A stretch of DNA of 50,080 nucleotides from an uncultured Flavobacteriales bacterium (GCA_913031385.1 CAJWCT010000002.1:1-50080); one strand, 5' to 3'; positions 17,003-26,024 are shown, numbered from the stretch's first letter. A program made the numbers and translations. Notes: a model not told the origin generated them from the sequence alone.

Positions 17003-17950
17003 ATGTTTAAAAAGATAAGATCAGTATATAAGACCAGGAAATTCAATGTTTTTCTGTTTTTTGTGCTATTAGCTCTAATCTATTCTATGTTATCTAAATT
17101 AACATCTAATTATACTAAAACTATAGTATTTGCTGTAAAACCGGTGGATGTTCCATCAGATCAAGTTGTATTAAATCAGTCAGTTGACAGCATAAGACTT
17201 GAATTAAAAGGTTATGGATATAATTTAGCTAAATACTATATAGACCAACCAATAATAGAAATTTCACTTAATAATTTAAATAAGGTTAAATCAAAATATC
17301 AATGGACCAAACAAAGAAATTTTTCAGATCTGCAGTCAAAATTTAATAAATCTGTTAGTTTAGTCTCATCTTCAGTTGATCAAATAGATTTTATTATTGA
17401 ACAATATGAATCAAAGAAAGTCCCAGTAGAATTAAAATTAGAAATAGATTATAAATCTGGATTTGACTCTTTTCAAGAATATAAATTATCAAAGGATTCA
17501 ATAATGATAACTGGACCGAATTCATTAATTGATACAATTAATGTGATACAAACTCATAAATTAGTATTAAATCAAATAGACTCAGAGATTAATACTAAAA
17601 TTAGAATTAGATCCCCAGAGAATAGCAACATAATATATTCTGATACTGAAATAGACTTTCAATTGAAAGTAGAGAAATTCACAGAAGAATCTATAAAAGT
17701 TCCTATAACTATTGTAAATATTGATGATAATATGAAAATTAACTATTATCCTAAGGTAGTGTCTGTTTTATATAGGGTTAGTATAAAAGATTATAAAGCT
17801 GTTAATCCAATGGATTTTAGAGTAGAATGTGATTTGAATAGAATTAATAAAGATAATTCAGTATTAATTTCAAGTATTACAAAAAAACCTAGCAATGTTA
17901 AAAAATGTAGAATAGAAAACAATCAAATTCAATACGTAATTATAGAATGA
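17003..17950 (+). CDS. YbbR-domain membrane-anchored protein (CdaR-like)
   Basis: This 315-residue protein has one N-terminal membrane helix (about 16-33, FNVFLFFVLLALIYSML) after a basic stretch, and an extracytoplasmic part of repeated beta units with FAVKPVDVPSDQVVLNQ and VPVELKLEIDYKSGF, typical of YbbR domains. In Firmicutes CdaR regulates the cyclic di-AMP synthase CdaA, but no cdaA gene is in this window, so I do not claim that role here. The gene overlaps coaE by four bases (ATGA). Function in Bacteroidota is not established as far as I know. Confidence 0.8.
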   Translation: MFKKIRSVYKTRKFNVFLFFVLLALIYSMLSKLTSNYTKTIVFAVKPVDVPSDQVVLNQSVDSIRLELKGYGYNLAKYYIDQPIIEISLNNLNKVKSKYQWTKQRNFSDLQSKFNKSVSLVSSSVDQIDFIIEQYESKKVPVELKLEIDYKSGFDSFQEYKLSKDSIMITGPNSLIDTINVIQTHKLVLNQIDSEINTKIRIRSPENSNIIYSDTEIDFQLKVEKFTEESIKVPITIVNIDDNMKINYYPKVVSVLYRVSIKDYKAVNPMDFRVECDLNRINKDNSVLISSITKKPSNVKKCRIENNQIQYVIIE

Positions 17951-18531
17951 TAAAAGTTGCTATAACAGGAGGAATTGGTACAGGAAAAACAACTATTTCA
18001 AGTATGTTTGCAGATAAGGGTATCCCTGTATTTAATTCTGATGAGATTGCTAAAGAAATAATGAATACTAATTCCTTATTAAAGAATGAAATTGTAACAG
18101 CTTTTGGAGATAAGGCATATGACAAAAATAAACTAAATAAAGAGTATTTGTCAGATGTTATTTTTAATAATGAAACTTTATTAAAAAAAATAAACTCTAT
18201 AGTTCATCCTTATGTTGCTGATGAATTCAATTCTTGGATACAAGAACAGGATTCTAAATATATAATTTATGAGTCTGCAATTATTTTTGAAAACCAAGCA
18301 GAAGATTTTTTCGATAAAATTATATGTGTAACGGCTTCTGAAGAAGAGGTAATTTCTAGAATAATGAAAAGAAATGATTTTTCAGTTGATAAGATTAAAT
18401 CAATAATTAATAAGCAATTACCCAACGATGCTAAGGTTCAAAAATCTGATTATGTTATAGAAAGTATGAATATTTCAAAGTTGTCAGATAAAGTATTAGA
18501 AATTCATAATGACATAATGGGCTCAATTTAA
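17947..18531 (+). CDS. coaE: Dephospho-CoA kinase
   Basis: This 194-residue kinase catalyses the last step of coenzyme A synthesis, phosphorylating dephospho-CoA at the ribose 3'-OH. The P-loop GGIGTGKTTISSMF is at residues 7-20, followed by GIPVFNSDEIAKEIM (the conserved DxxA region), a SIVHPYV motif typical of CoaE, and the lid region with ISRIMKRNDFS. Its length is normal. The start codon overlaps the YbbR stop as ATGA. The other CoA gene in the window is coaBC. Confidence 0.95.
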   Translation: MIKVAITGGIGTGKTTISSMFADKGIPVFNSDEIAKEIMNTNSLLKNEIVTAFGDKAYDKNKLNKEYLSDVIFNNETLLKKINSIVHPYVADEFNSWIQEQDSKYIIYESAIIFENQAEDFFDKIICVTASEEEVISRIMKRNDFSVDKIKSIINKQLPNDAKVQKSDYVIESMNISKLSDKVLEIHNDIMGSI

Positions 18532-18580
18532 TTCTTCTTAAATCATATGTTAACGATAGGTTAAATTAATTAATCCATTA

Positions 18581-18588
18581 TAATTTTG
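18581..18588 (+). promoter_or_regulatory. -7 promoter box (TAATTTTG) for the two-component pair
   Basis: TAATTTTG fits TAnnTTTG and ends 15 bases before the histidine kinase ATG. A second match (TAAATTTG, 18592-18599) is only four bases from the ATG and less likely to be the element in use. Confidence 0.45.
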
Positions 18589-18603
18589 CATTAAATTTGA
18601 ATT

Positions 18604-20172
18604 ATGAGTAAAAGAACACTTATTCTTTTAATTACGTTAATGAGTATCTCATTAATAGGGATTATTATTATCCAAGGCTTCTTTATTGTAGAAATTTATA
18701 GAGATGCTGAGAGGAAATTTAATAACGATTCTAGTATTGCATTATCTGAAGGAGTAGAATGGCTAGAAAAAAGAGAATTTAGACGTTATGTTGTAAAATT
18801 TAGAGATTTAATAAGTAGTGGAGGAGCGATAGATACAACTGCAATAAACAGTTTATATATTATTAAAGAGGATAGTGATAATAATGAAGTAATGATGTAT
18901 AGAAATGCATCTGTTGAAGAAAACCTTAAAGTACCTCAATTTTGGAATGTTTTAGATGATAGTCTTAGCCTAAAAAGAGTTTCTAGTGAAAGAGAAACAA
19001 AAGTTCTTAAAATTCAAAAAGAAAAGGAATATTCAGGAATAAGCTCTGAACAGTTCCTTTCAAAAATTGGTGAAATATCAAAAAGTAAAGAAATCCTATT
19101 TGAGACAGCATATCATGACCTCGCAAAAAGAAATCCAATTGAAAGAAGAATTGGAAATGTAAAATCTCTCAGTAGTTTCTTAAAATATAGATTTAAGAGA
19201 TTTAATATTGACATTCCTTTTGAATTTGCAATATTCAATGCAGATTCGATAACTAGAGTTAAATCAGAAAATTTCGTCTTAGATAAAAATACTTTTGAGT
19301 CAGCTCTTTTTACAGATGAGAATGATGAGAGTGGTTACCTTATAAAAGTAAATTTTCCGAAAAGAACTCCCTTTTTAGTAGCACCGGTGATTTCAGTTGC
19401 TGTGGTTTCAATTATTTTTACTTTTATTATAATAATTGTCTATATATACACTGTGCTTATTCTTTTAAGACAAAGACAGATTTCTCAAATCAAAACAGAT
19501 TTTATTAATAACATGACTCATGAATTTAAAACTCCTATAGCCACTATTAACCTTGCTTTAGATTCAATAATAAATCCAAAAACAATTAAGGATCAAAGTT
19601 TAGTTAAGAAGTATTTAGAAATGATCAAAGATGAGAATAAAAGGATGTATGATCAGGTTGAAAATGTTTTAAGAATTTCCCAATTAGAAAAGAGAGAATT
19701 AAATATTAAAAAAACTACTTTAGACCTAAATGAATTAATAAAGATTGCAGTTTCTCATGTACAATTATTGTTAGAGAATAAAAATGGTTCTATACATTTG
19801 AATTTAAATGCGGTTAAGTCAGAGATTCAGGGAAATGAAACTCATTTAGTAAATGTTATGGTTAATATTATAGATAATGCAATTAAATACTGTGATAAAG
19901 CACCAGAAATTCAAGTTTCTACTGAAAATGTTGCGGATAAAATTGTATTAAAAATTACAGACAATGGAATAGGAATGTCTAAAAAAGTTCAGAATAAGAT
20001 TTTTGAAAAATTTTATAGAGAACAAACAGGAGATTTACATAACATAAAGGGTCACGGTCTTGGTTTAGCATATGTAAAAAAGATAATAGACTATCATAAT
20101 GGAAAGATAGCCTTAGAAAGCGCATTAAACAAGGGAACAGTATTTTCAATAGAATTGTTTGCCAATAAATAA
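18604..20172 (+). CDS. Two-component sensor histidine kinase
   Basis: 522 residues. One helix at about 5-29, a periplasmic sensor region to about 257 that I do not recognise, and a second helix (258-287). The H-box is NNMTHEFKTPIATIN with the phospho-accepting His at about 306. The ATPase domain shows the N-box (NIIDNAIKYC), G1 (DNGIGMS), an F-box (FEKFYREQTGDLHN) and G2 (GHGLGLAYVKKI). It resembles the RprX-type kinases of Bacteroidota. The response regulator gene starts six bases after its stop, so the two form a pair. The signal sensed cannot be read from the sequence. Confidence 0.95.
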   Translation: MSKRTLILLITLMSISLIGIIIIQGFFIVEIYRDAERKFNNDSSIALSEGVEWLEKREFRRYVVKFRDLISSGGAIDTTAINSLYIIKEDSDNNEVMMYRNASVEENLKVPQFWNVLDDSLSLKRVSSERETKVLKIQKEKEYSGISSEQFLSKIGEISKSKEILFETAYHDLAKRNPIERRIGNVKSLSSFLKYRFKRFNIDIPFEFAIFNADSITRVKSENFVLDKNTFESALFTDENDESGYLIKVNFPKRTPFLVAPVISVAVVSIIFTFIIIIVYIYTVLILLRQRQISQIKTDFINNMTHEFKTPIATINLALDSIINPKTIKDQSLVKKYLEMIKDENKRMYDQVENVLRISQLEKRELNIKKTTLDLNELIKIAVSHVQLLLENKNGSIHLNLNAVKSEIQGNETHLVNVMVNIIDNAIKYCDKAPEIQVSTENVADKIVLKITDNGIGMSKKVQNKIFEKFYREQTGDLHNIKGHGLGLAYVKKIIDYHNGKIALESALNKGTVFSIELFANK

Positions 20173-20178
20173 CATATC

Positions 20179-20877
20179 ATGGATGATAATAAGAGAATTT
20201 TATTAGTAGAAGATGATCCAAATTTTGGAATTATTCTTCGAGATTTTTTAAAAATGAATGATTATGACGTTGTGTTAGCCAAAAACGGAATGGAGGGGTT
20301 TGAAAAATTTAAGAAACATGATTTTCATATATGCATACTTGATGTTATGATGCCTTATAAGGATGGATTTACTTTGGCTGGAGAGATAAAAGAAATCAAC
20401 CAAGATGTTCCAATAATTTTTCTAACAGCAAAATCTTTAAAAGAAGATGTATTAAAAGGTTATAAAATAGGCGCAGACGATTATCTTAAGAAACCCTTTG
20501 ATAGTGATGTATTATTATATAAGATTAAGGCAATTCTAAAAAGAAATAAGCTAAGTGCAATATTAGATACAGATGAGCATGAATTTAAGTTTGGTTCTTT
20601 TGAATTTAATTCTAAACTAAGACACCTTAAATTTAAGGACAATAAATATGTTAAATTATCACCTAAAGAGAATATGTTATTAAAGATGTTACTACTACAT
20701 AAAAATGATCTAATGCCTAGAGAATTGGCTTTAACAAGAATATGGAGGGATGATAATTATTTTACTTCTAGAAGTATGGACGTGTATATTGCAAAACTAA
20801 GGAAACAGTTAGAGATAGATCCAAATGTTAAAATAAATAATATTCATGGAGAAGGTTTTCGACTAGTTTCTGATTAG
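20179..20877 (+). CDS. OmpR-family response regulator
   Basis: This 232-residue protein is paired with the preceding kinase. The receiver domain shows the acidic pocket VEDDPNFG, the phospho-acceptor Asp in CILDVMMPYKDGF, the Thr switch FLTAKS and the Lys in LKKPFD. The C-terminal winged-helix DNA-binding domain (about 130-230) ends VYIAKLRKQLEIDPNVKINNIHGEGFRLV. It is similar to RprY of Bacteroides. The 3' end overlaps the convergent miaA gene by 15 bases. Confidence 0.95.
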   Translation: MDDNKRILLVEDDPNFGIILRDFLKMNDYDVVLAKNGMEGFEKFKKHDFHICILDVMMPYKDGFTLAGEIKEINQDVPIIFLTAKSLKEDVLKGYKIGADDYLKKPFDSDVLLYKIKAILKRNKLSAILDTDEHEFKFGSFEFNSKLRHLKFKDNKYVKLSPKENMLLKMLLLHKNDLMPRELALTRIWRDDNYFTSRSMDVYIAKLRKQLEIDPNVKINNIHGEGFRLVSD

Positions 20878-21771
20878 ATTATTGATATATGCTATAATTT
20901 TTTCAAAATTATATTCTGGAGTTATCCATTCTACTCTATCAATTGATTTAAACCAAGTTAATTGTCTTTTAGCATATCTCCTTGTATTTTTTTTAATTTC
21001 ATTTATACACTCATCTAAGGAGTATTTGTCTTCTATATAATTAAAGACCTCTCTGTAGCCAATGGTATTCAATGCGTTTAAACTTTTTAAGTTATAAAGT
21101 TCTTTTGCTTCATTAATTAAACCGCTTTCAACCATATTGTCAACACGAGTATTGATTTTATCATACAATTCTAATCTATCTTGATTTATTCCTAATACTA
21201 TTATATTAAAATCTCTTTTTTTCTTTTTCTTTTTCAAAAAACTCGAATATGATTTTCCTGTTGATATAGAAACTTCTAATGCCCTGATTAATCTTCTAGG
21301 ATTATTTATATCTATAGCACTGTATGATGCTGGATCCAATAGTTTTAACTGTTCTTGCATTTTTTTTATTCCCTTTAATTCTAAATCTAAATAAAGTGAA
21401 TTTCTAGTCTCGGTGCTTATTCCCGGTATTTCATCTAACCCATATAAAACAGTATTTATATATAACCCAGATCCACCAACAAGAATAGCTACATCATTTT
21501 TATTGAAGATTGACTTTATAGATTTTAAAGCATCTTTCTCATAGTCAGATATGTTATAATTATCATTAACACTTTTATTATTTATTAGATGATGTTTAAT
21601 ACTGTTAAGCTCAGAATTTGATGGTTTTGCAGTTCCAATATTCATCTCTTTATAAAATTGTCGAGAGTCTGCAGATACGATTTCAGTTTTAAAATAATTA
21701 GCAATCCTAATTGCCAAATTTGTTTTTCCTATTGCTGTAGGACCTATAATGGTTATTAGGTGTTTGTCCAT
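20863..21771 (-). CDS. miaA: tRNA dimethylallyltransferase
   Basis: This 302-residue enzyme adds a dimethylallyl group to A37 of tRNAs reading U-starting codons. It has the P-loop GPTAIGKTNLAI, then the VSADSRQFYKEMNIGTAKPS motif, LVGGSGLYINTVLYGL, DINNPRRLIRALEV and the C-terminal RRYAKRQLTWFKS, all standard for MiaA. A run of six lysines near residue 222 is encoded by an A-rich stretch but the frame stays open. It is the last gene of the minus-strand operon starting at 24825; its ATG lies three bases after the exonuclease stop. Its 3' end overlaps the response regulator gene. Confidence 0.96.
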   Translation of the reverse strand: MDKHLITIIGPTAIGKTNLAIRIANYFKTEIVSADSRQFYKEMNIGTAKPSNSELNSIKHHLINNKSVNDNYNISDYEKDALKSIKSIFNKNDVAILVGGSGLYINTVLYGLDEIPGISTETRNSLYLDLELKGIKKMQEQLKLLDPASYSAIDINNPRRLIRALEVSISTGKSYSSFLKKKKKKRDFNIIVLGINQDRLELYDKINTRVDNMVESGLINEAKELYNLKSLNALNTIGYREVFNYIEDKYSLDECINEIKKNTRRYAKRQLTWFKSIDRVEWITPEYNFEKIIAYINNLIRN

Positions 21772-21774
21772 TGA

Positions 21775-22299
21775 TTATTTTGTTAATCTATCAATAACAT
21801 TTGCTTTGTCCTTTTCTAAAAGCATTTTAAATAGTTTGAGGGTTGCCATAGCATCACCATCAGCCCTATGTCTTTTCTCAATTTTTATACCAAGACTGGT
21901 TGTCAATTTTCCTAAACTATATGAATCTTGTTCTGGAAGAAGTTCTTTGGATAACTCTATTGTGCATAAAGTTTTTCTATTAAAGTTAACTCCTATGTTT
22001 GTAAATTCATTTCTTAATACTCTATAATCAAAATCTGCATTATGTGCCACCAATGTACAGTTGTTTGTTATATCCATAATTTTTTTTGATATATCTTTAA
22101 ATTTTGGTGCATTTTTCAACATTTCTTTGTTAATTCCAGTAAGATTTTCGATAAAGGGCTGGATTTCTTTCACTGAATTAACTAAAGTGTATATTTGATC
22201 TGAAAGCCTATTATTCTGAAATTTATAAATGGCTATCTCGGTAATTTTTTCTTCATTAAATTTACCTCCGGTAGTTTCTATATCAATTATTGCGTATAT
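21775..22299 (-). CDS. DnaQ-like 3'-5' exonuclease domain protein with non-standard start codon
   Basis: The ORF track starts at a GTG (22173), but that would cut off the first catalytic motif. The open frame continues upstream and encodes YAIIDIETTGGKFNEEKITEIA, the ExoI motif of DnaQ/RNase T-type exonucleases, with ExoII in VAHNADFDYRVLRNEF and ExoIII in HRADGDAMATLKL. Homologues I recall start MYAI, and the Met position is ATA here (22297-22299), with ATT one codon earlier; no ATG, GTG or TTG occurs between the in-frame TAG at 22345-22347 and the motif. About 174 residues. Flavobacterial homologues often add a C-terminal GIY-YIG region, which is absent; the protein ends KANVIDRLTK. It follows yggS with almost no gap and precedes miaA by three bases. 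Likely a DNA proofreading or repair exonuclease. Confidence 0.85.
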   Translation of the reverse strand: MYAIIDIETTGGKFNEEKITEIAIYKFQNNRLSDQIYTLVNSVKEIQPFIENLTGINKEMLKNAPKFKDISKKIMDITNNCTLVAHNADFDYRVLRNEFTNIGVNFNRKTLCTIELSKELLPEQDSYSLGKLTTSLGIKIEKRHRADGDAMATLKLFKMLLEKDKANVIDRLTK

Positions 22300-22310
22300 A
22301 ATTTTATTTT

Positions 22311-22964
22311 TTAATTTCTTGCTCCGAAAATCAAACTTCCTACTCTAACCATATTACTTCCATATTGAATAGCTAATTTATAATCATAACTCATACCCAT
22401 TGATAGTACTGTTATATTTGGATAAGTAATCCTTAGGTTATTAAAGAAATCATTTAAATAACTAAATTCATTTTTTAAAATTTCTTCATTATTTGTAAAA
22501 CTAGCCATACCCATTAATCCTATAATTGAAATATTCTTTAGGCTTTTGAATTCCTCAGATTCTAATATTGGCTTTACTTGATCTATAGATAAGCCAAACT
22601 TTGTTTCTTCAGAAGCAATTTTAATCTGTAATAAGCAATCGATAGTTACATTATTCTTTTTTGCTTGACGATTAATCTCTTTTAAAAGTTTAAAATTATC
22701 AACACTATGTATAAGTTTAATAAAATCGGCTATATATTTTACTTTGTTTTTCTGTAAATGACCTACCATATGCCATTCTATATCTTTTGGCAATGAGTTA
22801 TATTTGCTTACGAGTTCTTGAACTTTATTTTCACCAAAAATCTTTTGTCCAGCTTCATATGCTTCCATTATTTGCTCATTAGATTTTGTTTTAGAAACAG
22901 CGACTAATTTTACAGAGTTATCAATAGAATGACATAAATTATTTAAATTCTCACTTATATTCAT
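22311..22964 (-). CDS. YggS/PROSC-family pyridoxal phosphate homeostasis protein
   Basis: This 217-residue protein binds pyridoxal phosphate and is thought to buffer PLP in the cytosol. The lysine motif KLVAVSKTKSNEQIMEAYEAG, then FGENKVQEL, the family signature WHMVGHLQKNKVKYI, KFGLS and the ending LSMGMSYDYKLAIQYGSNMVRVGSLIFG are all present. Length is normal. It starts eight bases after the dehydrogenase gene in a five-gene minus-strand operon. Confidence 0.95.
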   Translation of the reverse strand: MNISENLNNLCHSIDNSVKLVAVSKTKSNEQIMEAYEAGQKIFGENKVQELVSKYNSLPKDIEWHMVGHLQKNKVKYIADFIKLIHSVDNFKLLKEINRQAKKNNVTIDCLLQIKIASEETKFGLSIDQVKPILESEEFKSLKNISIIGLMGMASFTNNEEILKNEFSYLNDFFNNLRITYPNITVLSMGMSYDYKLAIQYGSNMVRVGSLIFGARN

Positions 22965-22972
22965 TTATCTTG

Positions 22973-23857
22973 CTATTGAAATTGTTTTGCAACTAACTCA
23001 GCTTTTTTACTTTCAGAATAATCATAAAAACCTTCACCAGATTTTACACCTAATTTCCCTGATTTAACCATATTTACTAATAACTCAGATGGAGCATATT
23101 TTAAATTCTTAAATCCTTCATGCATTACTTCAAGTATTGAAAGACATACATCTAAACCAATAAAATCTGCTAATTGTAAAGGGCCCATGGGGTGACCCAT
23201 TCCAATTTTCATTATACTATCTATATTTTTTACTTTAGCTACTCCCGTATTTAATGCTTCAATTGCTTCATTTATCATTGGCAATAGAATCCTATTTGCT
23301 ATAAATCCAGGATAGTCATTTACCTCAATTGCAATTTTCTTGATTGTTTCAGAGAGTTCTATTATAGTATTTGTAGTCTCATCACTTGTTTTACGTCCTC
23401 TTATTACCTCAACTAATTTCATAATAGGTACAGGATTCATAAAATGCATTCCAATAACCTTATCTTCTCTTTTTGTTGAAGCTGCTATTTCTGTTATTGA
23501 GATAGATGAAGTGTTTGTAGCCAGGATAGTTTCAGATGAGCATATTTGATCTAACTGCGCAAATATTTTCAGCTTGACTTTTATATCTTCCGTAACAGCT
23601 TCAATAACAAGATCAGATGATTTTGCACTATTTATATCTGTTGAGGTAGAAATATTATCTAGTGTTGCTGTTTTTTGATCAGAACTAATAATATCTCTTT
23701 TGATCATTCTGTCAAGATTAGTTATAATACGATTTACACCATTTGTTAGTGAGCTAGAATTCAGATCAATAAGATTAACATGGCAATTATTCATAGCAAA
23801 AACCTGAGCAATTCCATTACCCATAGTCCCTGCGCCAATAATTGAAATTTTTTTCAT
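22973..23857 (-). CDS. 3-hydroxyacyl-CoA (3-hydroxybutyryl-CoA) dehydrogenase
   Basis: This 294-residue NAD-dependent enzyme oxidises (S)-3-hydroxyacyl-CoA. The Rossmann start is IIGAGTMGNGIAQVFA; NTSSISITEIA and IGMHFMNPVPIMKLVEVIRG carry the catalytic His, followed by NDYPGFIANRILLPMINEA and the C-terminal domain motif MGHPMGPLQLADFIGLDVCL. It is a stand-alone dehydrogenase of the Hbd/PaaH type without a fused hydratase. It is separated from the Gfo/Idh/MocA gene by two bases and from yggS by eight. Likely role: short-chain fatty acid or amino acid catabolism; the exact substrate cannot be decided from sequence. Confidence 0.93.
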   Translation of the reverse strand: MKKISIIGAGTMGNGIAQVFAMNNCHVNLIDLNSSSLTNGVNRIITNLDRMIKRDIISSDQKTATLDNISTSTDINSAKSSDLVIEAVTEDIKVKLKIFAQLDQICSSETILATNTSSISITEIAASTKREDKVIGMHFMNPVPIMKLVEVIRGRKTSDETTNTIIELSETIKKIAIEVNDYPGFIANRILLPMINEAIEALNTGVAKVKNIDSIMKIGMGHPMGPLQLADFIGLDVCLSILEVMHEGFKNLKYAPSELLVNMVKSGKLGVKSGEGFYDYSESKKAELVAKQFQ

Positions 23858-23859
23858 GG

Positions 23860-24825
23860 TTAGTTATTAAACGCATTTATTATTTCTAGTGCAACTTTTA
23901 ATGCTTTATATCCATCTTCTAACGTTACCTTAGGGGTTATATCTTTTTCAATTGAATCAGCTAAACTTTCTAATTCTTCAAGAATAGCATTAGAGTTGTT
24001 AATTTTACTTTTATCAATTGTTATTTGTTTTTTAATTCCTTCCGCATTTTCTAATATAAATCCATTAGTAGATTCTTTGCCAGAAAAATCTTTCATATTA
24101 ACAACTTCACAATCTTTTTTAAAGAAATCAATTGATATATAGTTTTCTTTTTGGAAAATTCTGATTTTCCTCATGTTTTTTAAAGAAATTCTACTTGCAG
24201 TTAAATTAGCTACACATCCATTTACAAATTCTATCCTAGCGTTGGCAATATCTGGAGATTTGCTAATAATTGATATTCCACTTGATGAAATATTCTTAAT
24301 ATCAGATTTAACTATGTCAAGAATTATATCAATATCATGAATCATTAAATCAAGAATTACGGGAACGTCTGTACCTCGTGGATTAAATTGTGCTAACCTA
24401 TGAGTTTCTATGAACATTGGGGTATTAATTTTATCTTTTACATGTAAGTATGCAGGATTAAACCTTTCAACATGCCCAACTTGTCCTTTAACACCGTATT
24501 TTTTTGCAAGACTTATGATCTGCTTTGCTTCTTTTAGGTTTCCAGTGATAGGCTTTTCAATAAATATGTGTTTTTTATTTGATAATGCAATGGATGCATA
24601 ATGAAAATGTGATGGGGTAGGAGTAACTATGTCAATAACATCAACTTCATCTAATAACAATTCAAACGAGTCAAAACATCTACATGAAAGTTCGTCTGAA
24701 ACTTTTTTAGAATTAGAACTATTATTGTCATAAAAACCCGTTAAGTTATATCTTTTTGATTCCTTAAGAAGTTTTATATGAATTTTACCAAGATGTCCAG
24801 CACCAATTACTCCGACTTTTAACAT
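23860..24825 (-). CDS. Gfo/Idh/MocA-family NAD(P)-dependent oxidoreductase
   Basis: About 321 residues. The track begins at residue -12, but MLKVGVIGAGHLGKIH is the natural Rossmann start, and a possible -7 box (24838-24845) lies between the two candidates, so I choose the ATG at 24823-24825. The DVIDIVTPTPSHFHYA and FIEKPITG motifs (the EKP lysine) are typical, with GQVGHVERFNPAYL and DLMIHDIDIIL further on. Members oxidise or reduce sugars or their derivatives; the GHVERFNPA and DLMIHDID stretches resemble proteins annotated as UDP-N-acetylglucosamine dehydrogenase-like, but I do not assign a substrate. It is the first gene of the operon ending with miaA. Confidence 0.9.
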   Translation of the reverse strand: MLKVGVIGAGHLGKIHIKLLKESKRYNLTGFYDNNSSNSKKVSDELSCRCFDSFELLLDEVDVIDIVTPTPSHFHYASIALSNKKHIFIEKPITGNLKEAKQIISLAKKYGVKGQVGHVERFNPAYLHVKDKINTPMFIETHRLAQFNPRGTDVPVILDLMIHDIDIILDIVKSDIKNISSSGISIISKSPDIANARIEFVNGCVANLTASRISLKNMRKIRIFQKENYISIDFFKKDCEVVNMKDFSGKESTNGFILENAEGIKKQITIDKSKINNSNAILEELESLADSIEKDITPKVTLEDGYKALKVALEIINAFNN

Positions 24826-24837
24826 AGATAGTTTTTG

Positions 24838-24845
24838 CAAATTTA
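24838..24845 (-). promoter_or_regulatory. -7 promoter box (TAAATTTG) for the gfo/idh-to-miaA operon
   Basis: On the minus strand TAAATTTG fits TAnnTTTG and ends 12 bases before the ATG I prefer. It supports the shorter start because the track's start codon would lie upstream of it. Confidence 0.45.
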
Positions 24846-24914
24846 ATATTTTTAAGATCAAATAATAGTTATAAATTTATTGATATTTAGAAATTTATAA
24901 TATATCTACTATAA

Positions 24915-25556
24915 TTGAACGATTCTTTTAAACATAAAGGCTTAAGAAAGAAATTAATCCAAACAATCAAATCTAAAGGGATTAATAATAAAAATGTACT
25001 TTCAGCTATTAGTAAGGTTCCAAGACATTTGTTTATGGATTCTGGATTTATTGATCATGCCTATCAGGACAAACCGTTTCCTATAGGAGCTAATCAAACT
25101 ATATCTCAACCCTTTACAGTTGCGTTTCAAACTGAACTTCTTGAAGTAAATAAAGGTGACAAAGTACTAGAGGTTGGTACAGGAAGTGGCTATCAAGCAG
25201 CAGTTTTATGTGAGCTAGGTGCTAATGTTTTTTCTATTGAAAGACAAGGAGAGCTTTATAAGAAGGTCGTTAATTTTTTGCCAAGTATTAATTATTACCC
25301 CAAAAAGATTATATACGGAGACGGATATAAAGGTCTAGAAGAAGAAGCTCCATTCGATTCAATTATTGTGACAGCGGGAGCACCATTTGTTCCTAAAGCT
25401 CTCTTAAATCAACTTAAAATTGGAGGAAGGTTAGTTATTCCGGTTGGAGAAAATATTCAGGTAATGACATTGTATATTAGGGTTTCAGAAAAGAAATTTA
25501 ATATGAAGGAGTACGGAGAATTTCAATTTGTTCCACTTTTAAAAGAAAAAGAATAA
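24915..25556 (+). CDS. pcm: Protein-L-isoaspartate O-methyltransferase
   Basis: This 213-residue enzyme methylates L-isoaspartyl residues to start repair of aged proteins. It contains VPRHLFMDSGFIDHAYQDKPFPIGANQT-type active-site region, the SAM motif VLEVGTGSGYQAAVL (near residue 80), a FSIERQGELY segment and the GGRLVIPVG end motif. The start is TTG; homologues begin at the KHKGLRKKL stretch, and no ATG is in a suitable place. Transcribed away from the Gfo/Idh/MocA gene, converging on smpB with only three bases between stop codons. Confidence 0.94.
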   Translation: MNDSFKHKGLRKKLIQTIKSKGINNKNVLSAISKVPRHLFMDSGFIDHAYQDKPFPIGANQTISQPFTVAFQTELLEVNKGDKVLEVGTGSGYQAAVLCELGANVFSIERQGELYKKVVNFLPSINYYPKKIIYGDGYKGLEEEAPFDSIIVTAGAPFVPKALLNQLKIGGRLVIPVGENIQVMTLYIRVSEKKFNMKEYGEFQFVPLLKEKE

Positions 25557-25559
25557 TAT

Positions 25560-26024
25560 TTATTTTTTATTTTTTATTTTTCTCAGCCTGTCTAGGTCTC
25601 TTTTGTTTTCTCTATCTTTTATTGTTTCTCTCTTATCATAGAGTTTTTTCCCTTTTGCTAAAGAAATTTCCATTTTAGCTAATCCCTTTTCATTTATAAA
25701 TAATTTTAATGGAATTATTGTATTACTAGAATTTATAGTTTCTTTCAAGAGCTTTTTTAGCTCATTTTTATTTAACAGTAATTTTCTTTGTTTTTTTGGC
25801 CTATACTCATCTATTGCGCTATGGGAATATTTTTCAATAGTCATATTTAATATATACAACTCTCCCTTGTTGTCAAATTTGCAATAACTCTCTGAAATAC
25901 TTGCTTTATTTTGCCTAATTGATTTAATCTCAGAGCCTGTTAAAACAATTCCAGCAATATATTTTGAAAGCAATTCATAATTGAATTTAGCTTTCCTATT
26001 AATTATATTAACCTTGTTGCTCAT
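25560..26024 (-). CDS. smpB: SsrA-binding protein SmpB
   Basis: This 154-residue RNA-binding protein delivers tmRNA to stalled ribosomes. It starts NIINRKAKFNYELLSKYIAGIVLTGSEIKSIRQNKASISESYC, and has the YRPKKQRKLLLNK segment, LFINEKGLAKMEISLAKGKKLYDKRETIK and a basic tail, as in all SmpB. tmRNA itself is not in this window. The gene converges on pcm, and glyA starts divergently 120 bases away. Confidence 0.96.
   Translation of the reverse strand: MSNKVNIINRKAKFNYELLSKYIAGIVLTGSEIKSIRQNKASISESYCKFDNKGELYILNMTIEKYSHSAIDEYRPKKQRKLLLNKNELKKLLKETINSSNTIIPLKLFINEKGLAKMEISLAKGKKLYDKRETIKDRENKRDLDRLRKIKNKK

Noticed and set aside
21222-21245. A-rich six-lysine run in miaA as a possible frameshift site
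   Set aside because: The frame is intact through the run and the protein continues with normal MiaA motifs on both sides.
21775-22173. Track ORF of the exonuclease starting at GTG (22173)
   Set aside because: It removes the first catalytic motif; the frame is open and conserved upstream to about 22300.
25557-25620. T-rich stretch at the end of pcm as a terminator
   Set aside because: No GC-containing hairpin precedes it, and it is the coding end of smpB (a lysine-rich tail).
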